A stretch of DNA of 46,786 nucleotides. Source: Ignavibacteriales bacterium (lineage in GTDB: Bacteria > Bacteroidota > Ignavibacteria > Ignavibacteriales > Ignavibacteriaceae). Every line of letters starts with the position of its first letter. Position 1 is the stretch's first letter. The DNA lies in NCBI GenBank assembly GCA_020061995.1, contig JAGUXE010000146.1:1-46786 (forward strand), in the 5' to 3' direction. Below, piece by piece: positions 7,340 through 15,197 of the stretch. The notes under the pieces were generated by a model, which worked only from the letters and a program-made list of their open reading frames with translations, was not told the origin of the DNA and made no database searches. Position numbers and translations under genes: made by a program.

Positions 7340-10027
7340 TTATTTACTCCTGAAAGAAATGCCAAGTTCAATCTTGCGCGGTTCGTGAAATCTACCCGGA
7401 TTCGCTAATGCAGCTCTATCAGCAAGAGGATTAACGGAATAATCGGGGCTTCCTGTTTCCGAAAAAATAAATCCATTTACAAAATGAGTGTTAAGCAAGT
7501 TAGTTATTCGTAAAAATGCACTCATATCCAACAGACTTAAAGAGAAAGATTTTTCAGCACGAAAATCAACCAAGACGAATCCGTTTTTACTCCCGGAATT
7601 AGTTTCAAGATCAGCATTAAATCCGGTTCCTCTTGCGGGTGTGTAAGGCATCCCACTTCCGTATCGCACAATTGTACTTAATGAATAATCACCCGGGACA
7701 ATCCAGGTTGCAGTTGCATTAATGGTGTGTCTTTGATCCCAGCCAAAAGAAATATCGCGGGGTCTTGAATCTTTACCGCTGGCAGCACGATTAGCTGTTT
7801 CGTATGGATCGCTGCTGTTGCCGCGTGCGAATTGCATTGTGTAGTCAAGCGTTGTGCTTAAAGGACCAAATGCTCTTTGTGTTAGCGCAATTGTTATTCC
7901 GTAGACACTTCCAAAATCGACATTTGTTAATCGAGGATAATCGGCTGCTGCATAAGTTGAGATAAATTCACTTCCAAGTAAATCACGAATATCTTTATAG
8001 AAGAAGGTTAATTCATAACCGATTAATGCCGATAATGCTTGTTTCAAACCGACTTCATACTGAACCGTTAATTGTGGTTTAAGATCTGGGTTACCCATTG
8101 TTCCGTATGAAATTCCGCCGTCTTGTAAATCTTTTAAGATCAAATAATTCGAATTACTGTATAGGTCAGCCAAGCCGGGCATTTGATAAAAATGTCCGTA
8201 AGCAAAATAAATTGAAGCTCTATCTGTTAACGGAAAACTGAAGCCTAATCTTGGAGCTAGTGCAATTTTAATAGTAGTTTTTTTGAGTTCAGAATTAGGA
8301 GCACCGCTAATAGAATTTGCAGGATTTTGTAAATCATCTGGAATAAATGCATTCGCATCATAATACTCTAAACGAAGTCCTGCACGAACAACTAAATCTC
8401 CCATTTCAATTCTGTCTTGTAAATAAGCAGCGAATTGTGTCGGATGATAAGTTTCTAATTTTGGGTCTTCTATTTTTTCAGGTTTATCTTTTGCAACCAA
8501 AACACGTGTCCCCGAAATATTAGTTGTTGTTATAAACCCGGGACTACCGAAAGAGATTTCTGCAAGTTGTCCTTCCAAACCGAGTTCGATTAAATTGTTT
8601 CTGTTTAATTGCCAGGTAAAGTCTCCCTTTGCTATAAAGGAATTGGTTTTTTGTAAATATCTTCCGAGATCAACTCCCTGCACAATTGCACCATCTTCAT
8701 AGTTTGCATCACTTTTAAATTCACCGGCAGCAAGATAACGAGGGTCAAAAACGCTTTCATACATATATGATTTATAATCAAAAAAGTTTTGACGAAGACT
8801 TACTTTATAAAACATTTCATTCGAAATAGTCTGCGTTACATCTATTCCATGAGTTAATGAATTTGTATTGTTTGGTTTAGCTCCATCCGGATTTAGCCTT
8901 AGCCCGAAGTTGTAATATTTATTTACGATGCGATTTAGAATTGCCTGATAACTTAGTTGAACATTTGAAATGGAAGTGTTTGTAATCTTAAATTGACCGC
9001 TCCATTCACGAGTGGTACTCATCGGAACGCTTTCATTGTCGCCGGAGGGATAAAATATTTTGTTATCAAGATCATTAGAATCGGTTGGGACAAATCTTCG
9101 TTCACCATATAACCAGCCGTTTCCGTAATATCTACGCCCGCTTAATAGAAATGTGGTTTGCGGAAGATAAGTCGGTCCGCTTAATGTTAATTGAAAATTG
9201 TGTAATGTAATCGGATTAAAATCTTTGTTGTTAGGATATCTCTGATTATCAAAAGGTAAATAATCGCCACCGTAAACTTCGCCTGAAAATTCAAACTTAT
9301 CGGAGCCGGTTCTTAGTACAGCATTTACCACTCCCGACATTGCCTGCCCGTATTTAGCATCGAAGGTTCCGGAAATAACCTGAACTTCTTGCAGTACAGA
9401 TTTATCAAGAAGTAATGTTGATGAATTATTAAAAGGATTATTTACCGTAACACCATCAACCTGATATTGAACTTCTCCGATTCGCCCCCCTCTGAAATGT
9501 CCGTCAATAACCCCGGCTTGCAAATTCACAATTTGGTTTAAGTCTTGAACGGGAAGAAGATTTATTTCTTCTTTACTGATAGAGGAAACGGAACTGGTTT
9601 GATTAAATTCAACTAAAGGTCTTTCTGCTGTGATTGTTACCTCTTCCCCCTCAATAACCATAATTTGGAGTTGAACATTTATGCGGGTTGTTTGATCCGA
9701 GTTAAGCTTAATATTTTCAATTAGCTTTGATTGATAACCGATATAACCGAATCGAACGATGTAAGTTCCAGCTCTCAAATTAAGTATTGAATAATAGCCG
9801 TCGAGATCAGTTGCGGCACCTTGATTAGTTGCCCCTACAATGACAACGTTAGCTCCCACTAGCGGCTCACCGCTTTCATCGGTTATTCTGCCGGCAAGTT
9901 TTCCTGTTGTTTGAGCTGCTAAATTAAATGAAAATATAATTAACATTAATAATGGCAGCCATATCATTTTGTTTGTAAGAGGCTTTGATAAAATGTTTTT
10001 TATCGTTAGAGCAGGCATTTTTTTCAC
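7340..10027 (-). CDS. TonB-dependent outer-membrane receptor (carboxypeptidase-regulatory-like + plug + barrel)
   Basis: An 895-aa receptor. A signal peptide lies after a basic N-terminus (residues ~1-38, ending NLAAQ). Residues ~42-120 are a CarboxypepD_reg-like beta-sandwich (GKLAGRITDESGEPLVGANV, GYYSILNLRAGTYIVRFGY). The plug is at ~135-240 (INLLPVQDLNQIVNLQAGV, VQYQVDGVTVNNPF, KYGQAMSGVVNAVLRTG) and the remainder is a barrel ending IELGISFRSK. It should import oligosaccharides into the periplasm using TonB. No SusD homologue is adjacent; the large T9SS-type protein follows directly. It is the second gene of operon B behind a LacI operator. An 11-bp hairpin separates it from the first gene and may set relative expression. 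Substrate is inferred from neighbours. Confidence 0.88.
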   Translation of the reverse strand: MKKMPALTIKNILSKPLTNKMIWLPLLMLIIFSFNLAAQTTGKLAGRITDESGEPLVGANVVIVGATNQGAATDLDGYYSILNLRAGTYIVRFGYIGYQSKLIENIKLNSDQTTRINVQLQIMVIEGEEVTITAERPLVEFNQTSSVSSISKEEINLLPVQDLNQIVNLQAGVIDGHFRGGRIGEVQYQVDGVTVNNPFNNSSTLLLDKSVLQEVQVISGTFDAKYGQAMSGVVNAVLRTGSDKFEFSGEVYGGDYLPFDNQRYPNNKDFNPITLHNFQLTLSGPTYLPQTTFLLSGRRYYGNGWLYGERRFVPTDSNDLDNKIFYPSGDNESVPMSTTREWSGQFKITNTSISNVQLSYQAILNRIVNKYYNFGLRLNPDGAKPNNTNSLTHGIDVTQTISNEMFYKVSLRQNFFDYKSYMYESVFDPRYLAAGEFKSDANYEDGAIVQGVDLGRYLQKTNSFIAKGDFTWQLNRNNLIELGLEGQLAEISFGSPGFITTTNISGTRVLVAKDKPEKIEDPKLETYHPTQFAAYLQDRIEMGDLVVRAGLRLEYYDANAFIPDDLQNPANSISGAPNSELKKTTIKIALAPRLGFSFPLTDRASIYFAYGHFYQMPGLADLYSNSNYLILKDLQDGGISYGTMGNPDLKPQLTVQYEVGLKQALSALIGYELTFFYKDIRDLLGSEFISTYAAADYPRLTNVDFGSVYGITIALTQRAFGPLSTTLDYTMQFARGNSSDPYETANRAASGKDSRPRDISFGWDQRHTINATATWIVPGDYSLSTIVRYGSGMPYTPARGTGFNADLETNSGSKNGFVLVDFRAEKSFSLSLLDMSAFLRITNLLNTHFVNGFIFSETGSPDYSVNPLADRAALANPGRFHEPRKIELGISFRSK

Positions 10028-10065
10028 CTTAATATTGATAATCCTAATCAGAATTAAAAGGGAGC

Positions 10066-10090
10066 TCGAAGAGAAATAGTTTCTCTTCGA
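10066..10090 (-). promoter_or_regulatory. Intra-operon stem-loop between surface protein and TonB receptor genes
   Basis: TCGAAGAGAAA / TTTCTCTTCGA is a perfect 11-bp inverted repeat with a 3-nt loop (10077-10079), in the 77-bp gap after the 10105-12015 gene. On the minus strand it is followed within ~8 nt by CCCTTTTAATT, a poor U-tract. It could be a leaky terminator or a 3' mRNA stabiliser that raises the surface protein over the receptor. Confidence 0.6.
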
Positions 10091-10104
10091 ACCCCGGAAG
10101 GAAA

Positions 10105-12015
10105 CTACTTCATCAAAATCATTTTACCGGCAGTTGATTCAAAAAACTGTCCGGTTTGATTATTCTTTGCACTAATTTTATAAAGATAAACACCCGAGGA
10201 TAATTCTGTACCGTTAAATGTAAATTCATTATTTCCGGCGGAAGCAACATTCTGTCTCATTGTTCCAACTGTTTCACCGAGTAAATTGAATACGCTTAAC
10301 GAGATTTCACCGGCAAATGGTGTTGAGTATTTAATTGTTGTAGTTGGGTTGAACGGATTAGGATAATTTCCCTTTAGATCTAAAGATGAAGGGATAAGAG
10401 AAACATCATTATCATCAACACCGACAAGCAAATTATTCGGATCCATATAAATCCAGGCAGCAGCGGGTCCACCGCCATGCTCTCTAAACCACCAGGTTCT
10501 GGTTCCATAATTTAAGAGAGGATCTTCAAAAACATCACCATCATAAAGGCATAGACCACCAAATAATGTTTTATCACCTAAGCCGGTTTGATAACCAAGC
10601 AATCCGGTTAATTCTATTTTCATTTCAACTGTATAACCTTCATCAATATCTGAATTATTGTTAATGGTTGTAGTCCCTTTTAATTTAACGGCATATGAAC
10701 TTGATGTTGAATCGAGAAGTTGTTGCAAATAATCGTAAGCTTTGGGTAAACTATCGGGACCGAAACCCATTCGTAATAATCGGAATTCAAAAACGTTATC
10801 ATCGTTGAATGAATTTCTATCAGCAAGAATAATACTTATACCGTCAGCAAGATCATATACTGCATTCCCCTGTACAATTTGATCATTAACATCTGCAGCC
10901 AAGTAAAGGTAATTATCTTTAAAAAACATTTTAACTGTTGCATAAGATGGGTCAAGAATATCAGGACGTAAACCGGGACTTACTTCAGGTTGAAATTGTC
11001 CGCTTTGATAAGGACCCGCACCTGAATAAGAGGCACGAACAACAGAATCGCCCCATGCAATAGTTAAAGGAGTAACGCTATTCCACACATCTTCATCTAA
11101 ATTTCCATCGATAACGGGGGCAGCAACCTGTGCACCGTTTTGAAGAACCATATCAGGTGTAATTTCCGGCAAAGTAACAGTGTTTACGGTTACTGAAGGT
11201 GAAGCATGAACTCTAAGTACGTTATTACCGTTTGCATTTCCCCATGGATTTTGCACATGTGTTCTTGCAGAACTAACAATTGAAGGATTGTTTTCGTAAA
11301 TATAGTCGCAATCCCAAATAGAAAAATTAAGCTGGATTATATCACCCATCGTTTGTGTTAAATCATAACCTAATGAATCAATAGAAATTCTCATTTCAGC
11401 AATCCAACCTTGATCTCTTCCGGCATCATTAGTTTGTCCGCCGATTACTCTGAATCCCGCATCCCAAACCGCACGTTGTGCATCTGTTCTGGTGGTATCG
11501 TTAAAATTTCCGTATCTGCCAATGAATCTAGGTGGAGAACCGGGAGTTGCGTATTGAGGAACATTTAGATACCAAAACGCATAGAAAAATTCTACGGGAT
11601 TTAATGGACGGGTAGCGTTTGCTTTATCTTTAATTGACATAAGAATACCATCCCAGCGCGCCCAATCAGCCGTTCCGCCAACCGAAGAATCTTTTGCACT
11701 GAAAGCGATATATAACTGATTACCTGAAACTAAAAATTTAACCACAGCATCTGTGGGATCTGTAATAGCGTCAGCTTGAAACTCTGATCTCCAACCACTT
11801 GTCGGCAAACCTGCACTCTGTCCATATTTTACAACAAGAGATTCAGCTTTTGCCCAAACCGGTTCATCAAGAAAACCATCTAATGTTATCGTTGCCCCTT
11901 CAGTTGAACGAGCCCAAATAGCATCTTGACGTTTTAATTGTTGGGCATTCATTAACTCTAATCCGGAAACGATTAAAATTAAAGCCCAGATGGTCAACAT
12001 AGTTGACTTCTTCAT
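10105..12015 (-). CDS. T9SS-exported surface protein with two CBM9/DOMON-like domains
   Basis: About 636 aa. Although the frame opens at 12027, I choose the ATG at 12015: GGAGG sits five bases upstream and a clean signal peptide (MKKSTMLTIWALILIVSGL...NAQ) follows. Two related beta-sandwich segments begin ITLDGFLDEPVWAKAESL (residues ~35-230) and APVIDGNLDEDVWNSVTPL (~295-520). The 'xIDGxLDExxW' start is typical of CBM9-like/DOMON-like sugar-binding domains. The last ~90 residues are a T9SS sorting domain with GNYPNPFNPTTTIKYS and SSGVYLYKI. First gene of operon B, ~85 bp downstream of a perfect LacI operator. Likely a cell-surface glycan-binding protein feeding the TonB receptor; ligand not readable from sequence. 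Confidence 0.72.
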   Translation of the reverse strand: MKKSTMLTIWALILIVSGLELMNAQQLKRQDAIWARSTEGATITLDGFLDEPVWAKAESLVVKYGQSAGLPTSGWRSEFQADAITDPTDAVVKFLVSGNQLYIAFSAKDSSVGGTADWARWDGILMSIKDKANATRPLNPVEFFYAFWYLNVPQYATPGSPPRFIGRYGNFNDTTRTDAQRAVWDAGFRVIGGQTNDAGRDQGWIAEMRISIDSLGYDLTQTMGDIIQLNFSIWDCDYIYENNPSIVSSARTHVQNPWGNANGNNVLRVHASPSVTVNTVTLPEITPDMVLQNGAQVAAPVIDGNLDEDVWNSVTPLTIAWGDSVVRASYSGAGPYQSGQFQPEVSPGLRPDILDPSYATVKMFFKDNYLYLAADVNDQIVQGNAVYDLADGISIILADRNSFNDDNVFEFRLLRMGFGPDSLPKAYDYLQQLLDSTSSSYAVKLKGTTTINNNSDIDEGYTVEMKIELTGLLGYQTGLGDKTLFGGLCLYDGDVFEDPLLNYGTRTWWFREHGGGPAAAWIYMDPNNLLVGVDDNDVSLIPSSLDLKGNYPNPFNPTTTIKYSTPFAGEISLSVFNLLGETVGTMRQNVASAGNNEFTFNGTELSSGVYLYKISAKNNQTGQFFESTAGKMILMK

Positions 12016-12098
12016 GATTTCCTCCATTGATTTTATTTGTTTATTGTTTGTTTTTATTATTGCCGAAATAGTTGTTAGATAAAATAAATAATGTTCGG

Positions 12099-12112
12099 TG
12101 TAAACGTTTACA
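12099..12112. promoter_or_regulatory. LacI-family operator, operon B
   Basis: TGTAAACGTTTACA is a perfect 14-bp palindrome with the central CG typical of LacI/GalR operators. It lies 84 bp upstream of the 12015 start. The same sequence occurs at 27468 and, with one change, at 22599 next to the lacI-type gene itself. Binding by the 21586-22578 regulator is inferred. The remainder of the 12016-12198 gap shows only a small ATTTGA/TCAAAT stem (12150-12164). Confidence 0.8.
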
Positions 12113-12198
12113 TTTTATAAAATTACTTGTCAAAACATCATAAAAATCTATTTGATTGTCAAATTAAATCGTAAATATTTTGGCTGATTTTTTTAATT

Positions 12199-13008
12199 TT
12201 ATTCCTTCACTCCGCCGGTCATTATTCCGGAGATATAATACTTCTGAAGGAAGAGAAAAACAATGAGAACCGGAATAATAGTAATTACTGATCCCGCCAT
12301 CATCAACTCAGGATCTTTCGAATGCTCAAGCATCAAATTGGCAAGCGCAACGGGAAGAGTATATAAAGAATTATCAGTTAAAACGATTAAGGGCCACATA
12401 AAATCGTTCCATGTTCCCATAAATGTAAAAAGTGCTAACGTGATTAATATAGGCATACACAACGGTAAAATAATTCGATAGTAAATTTGGAAATCACTCG
12501 CCCCGTCAATTTTTGCCGACTCAATTAAACTATCCGGTATCGAAATAGCATATTGCCGAATCAAAAATATTCCGAAGATATTTGCCAAGCCCGGAATTAT
12601 GATTGCAAAGTAGGAATTGATTAACCCCATCGATTTTAACATCAAAAAAAGAGGAAGCATGGTTACTTGCGCCGGAATAATCATTGAGCTTAAAAGCAGA
12701 TTAAATATTTTATCTTTCATTTTAAAACGGAATTTTGCAAAGGCATAACCTGCCATCGAATTAAATAGTAATGAAACTACCGTTACTGTTATCGATAAAA
12801 AAAGACTGTTCAAAAAGTTTACCGACACATTTAATCTTGAAAATAAATTTTCATATTGCATTAACGTAAATTCATCGGGATAAAATCTTGGCGGATATAC
12901 ATTCGCATGCCCATCAGCCATAAATGAGGCTGAAACCATCCATATAAATGGGGTTAACGTAATTATTCCGGTTATTATTAAGAAGAGATGAAGAATGGTT
13001 TTTTTCAT
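12199..13008 (-). CDS. CUT1 sugar ABC transporter permease (MalG/UgpE type)
   Basis: A 269-aa inner-membrane permease with six predicted hydrophobic helices. The EAA loop lies near residues 160-185 (ESAKIDGASDFQIYYRIILPLCMPIL), the ATPase contact site, and the N-terminal TPFIWMVSASF and C-terminal KYYISGIMTGGVKE are typical of the MalG/UgpE branch. It starts 3 bp after the first permease stop and is the last gene of operon A. With the 13012 permease and the lipoprotein at 13911 it forms an oligosaccharide importer. No ATP-binding subunit gene is present, as in CUT1 systems that share an MsmK/MsiK-type ATPase encoded elsewhere. Substrate, probably beta-glucan oligosaccharides, is inferred from the operon. 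Confidence 0.92.
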   Translation of the reverse strand: MKKTILHLFLIITGIITLTPFIWMVSASFMADGHANVYPPRFYPDEFTLMQYENLFSRLNVSVNFLNSLFLSITVTVVSLLFNSMAGYAFAKFRFKMKDKIFNLLLSSMIIPAQVTMLPLFLMLKSMGLINSYFAIIIPGLANIFGIFLIRQYAISIPDSLIESAKIDGASDFQIYYRIILPLCMPILITLALFTFMGTWNDFMWPLIVLTDNSLYTLPVALANLMLEHSKDPELMMAGSVITIIPVLIVFLFLQKYYISGIMTGGVKE

Positions 13009-13011
13009 ATC

Positions 13012-13902
13012 TTATTCGTTCTTCCTCAACTTAAATTGAATGATTGTTCCGATGAAAATTATGAAGAAGAGTACAAATGCAATCGCTGCCGAATAACCCA
13101 TATTCCACCAACGGAATCCCTCTTGATACATATATTGCACAATACTCAAAGTAGAATTAAGTGGTCCCCCTTGCGTCATTATATAAGGTTCGGCAAATAG
13201 TTGAAAGAAACCTATCATGGTTATTAAACCGACAAATAATGTTGTAGGGGCAAGCATCGGAAGTGTAATTGATTTAAATTGCTGCCAGGTATTTGCCCCT
13301 TCCATTACCGCTGCTTCGTAAAGGTGTGAAGGAATATTTTGAAGTCCAGCAAGAAATATTATCATGTTATAACCGAAGTTTTTCCAAACCGCCATAATTA
13401 CGATTGCAGGCATTGCCCAATCAGGGTCACCTAACCAATCGATAGGATTAATCCCGATAAAACTAATAACATAATTTATTATTCCGAATTTAGGATGATA
13501 AATAAAGCGCCATACAATTGCTACCGCAACTAATGTTGTAACAACAGGAATAAAATAGGATAATCTGAATAAACCCTTAAACTTCACCAATTTTGAATTA
13601 AGAAGTATTGCCGAAAAGAGTGAAACGGCTATGGATAAAGGTCCGGCAAGTATTACAAAGAAAAATGTGTTTTTTAATGCAACCCAAAATAGTTCATCAT
13701 ACAAAAGCCGTTGATAATTTCTTAAACCGATAAAAGTAATATTAGAGTAATCACCCAACGAATAAATATCAAAATCGGTAAAACTAATAATGAAGGCTGT
13801 AATAACCGGAATAAAGAAAAAGACAAAAATAGAGATTAAAGCCGGCGACAAGAACAGTACAGCCGATTGAATATTTTCTCTATTTATATCAAGCTTTTTC
13901 AT
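13012..13902 (-). CDS. CUT1 sugar ABC transporter permease (MalF/UgpA type)
   Basis: A 296-aa permease: N-terminal helix LFLSPALISIFVFFFIPVITAF, then several more hydrophobic helices. The EAA loop around residues 190-220 reads LYEAAVMEGANTWQQFKSITLPML. The GGPLNSTLSIVQYMYQEGF segment near residue 245 is characteristic of the UgpA/MalF group. It starts 8 bp after the solute-binding protein stop and is followed 3 bp later by the second permease, so the heterodimer is co-translated. Acts in the inner membrane to pass oligosaccharides handed over by the binding lipoprotein. Confidence 0.92.
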   Translation of the reverse strand: MKKLDINRENIQSAVLFLSPALISIFVFFFIPVITAFIISFTDFDIYSLGDYSNITFIGLRNYQRLLYDELFWVALKNTFFFVILAGPLSIAVSLFSAILLNSKLVKFKGLFRLSYFIPVVTTLVAVAIVWRFIYHPKFGIINYVISFIGINPIDWLGDPDWAMPAIVIMAVWKNFGYNMIIFLAGLQNIPSHLYEAAVMEGANTWQQFKSITLPMLAPTTLFVGLITMIGFFQLFAEPYIMTQGGPLNSTLSIVQYMYQEGFRWWNMGYSAAIAFVLFFIIFIGTIIQFKLRKNE

Positions 13903-13910
13903 TACAAATA

Positions 13911-15191
13911 TTATTTACTTTTTGCTTTGGCTAAAAGCCATCTTCTTTTTTCGAGAATATTATTTACTTCATCGTCTAATCTTTTCATTGCTTCTTCAAC
14001 GGTTAAAACTTTACGGGCTGTTAATTCTGCATACTGCTGAATTTTAGAAAACGCAATTTGTTCCCATTCGGGGACTTTAGGAGTTGGAACAACATGCTGA
14101 AATTGTTGATAGAAGGCTTGCATATATTTATTCTCTTTGAATAACGGTTCATCCCAGACCGATTTAATCGCAGGCAAATCGGAGGAGAGATTATAAAACT
14201 CAAGCTGAGTCTCTTTTTCTGAAAGATATTCAATGAATTTCCAGGCCGCTTTTTTATGGGGAGAATTTTTCGATACGACTAAGCTTGCGCCACCGGCTAA
14301 TGATACTCCGGGATAATTATTATTGGGGGATGGAAGCGGTGCAGTGCTCCATGAATCGGCTAACTCGCCACTCATCCATTTTTGAAATTCTTTGATATTC
14401 CACGGACCCGATATATACATTACAATATATTCATCGCGAAAAGCTTGATAAATATTTGTCACCTGGGAAATTCCAAGCGGAGTTAAATTATGAGTGTAAA
14501 AACTCATAGCATACTTAAATGCATCAACAAATTCTTTCTGAGAAAAATTACCATAAGAATCGTTATCCTTTAAGATAGAGGCATTATTTTGCAAACCTAA
14601 AATCACAAATGGGGCGAATTCATTAGTTGGTAAATAAATCGGATATTTTTCTTCTTTGCCGAAAAGCGCTTTTATTTTTTTTGATACATCAAAAAGTTCA
14701 TCCCATGTTTTTGGGGGAGTTTCATAACCTACTTTTTTTAGAATATCACTTCGATAATAAAGCAGTCGTGTATCAATATACCAGGGGACACCATAAACAT
14801 AACCGTTTAGCACATTGGTTTCCCAAATGCCGTCGAAATAATTTTCCTTTATTACAATTTTTGATGTTTCGATAAGTCCATCAAGTTTAGCGATTGCCCC
14901 GATTGCAGAAAATTGAGGTATCCATGTATTTCCTAATTGGAAAGCATCAGGAAGGTTATTGCTTGCGAATGCCGTAATCAGTTTCTCCTGAGCTGCGGTC
15001 CACGGAACCATTTGCACATTAACTTTTATCCCCGGATTAAGTTTTTCAAATGCCGGAACAAGCTTTTGTACATATTCACCCTCAGCTCCCATTGCCCAGA
15101 AATCAATAACCGTAACCGAACTCTTATTATCTCCACAACCATTGATCATGATTAATAGGAGTAAAAAAAGATATGTTAGTTTACTCGACAT
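13911..15191 (-). CDS. Sugar-binding lipoprotein of ABC transporter (family 1 solute-binding protein)
   Basis: A 426-aa lipoprotein. The signal peptide ends in a lipobox with Cys19 (MINGC), so it is anchored in a membrane facing the periplasm. The mature part is a family 1 extracellular solute-binding protein: FWAMGAEGEYVQKLVPAFEKLNPGIKV, then AQEKLITAFASNNLPDAFQLGNTW, and later AGGASLVVSKNSPHKKAAWKFIEYL. It precedes both permeases in operon A (6 bp after the GH144 gene, 8 bp before the next). Position suggests it binds oligosaccharides released by the secreted GH144 enzyme; the ligand cannot be read from the sequence. Confidence 0.92.
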   Translation of the reverse strand: MSSKLTYLFLLLLIMINGCGDNKSSVTVIDFWAMGAEGEYVQKLVPAFEKLNPGIKVNVQMVPWTAAQEKLITAFASNNLPDAFQLGNTWIPQFSAIGAIAKLDGLIETSKIVIKENYFDGIWETNVLNGYVYGVPWYIDTRLLYYRSDILKKVGYETPPKTWDELFDVSKKIKALFGKEEKYPIYLPTNEFAPFVILGLQNNASILKDNDSYGNFSQKEFVDAFKYAMSFYTHNLTPLGISQVTNIYQAFRDEYIVMYISGPWNIKEFQKWMSGELADSWSTAPLPSPNNNYPGVSLAGGASLVVSKNSPHKKAAWKFIEYLSEKETQLEFYNLSSDLPAIKSVWDEPLFKENKYMQAFYQQFQHVVPTPKVPEWEQIAFSKIQQYAELTARKVLTVEEAMKRLDDEVNNILEKRRWLLAKAKSK

Positions 15192-15197
15192 AAATTA

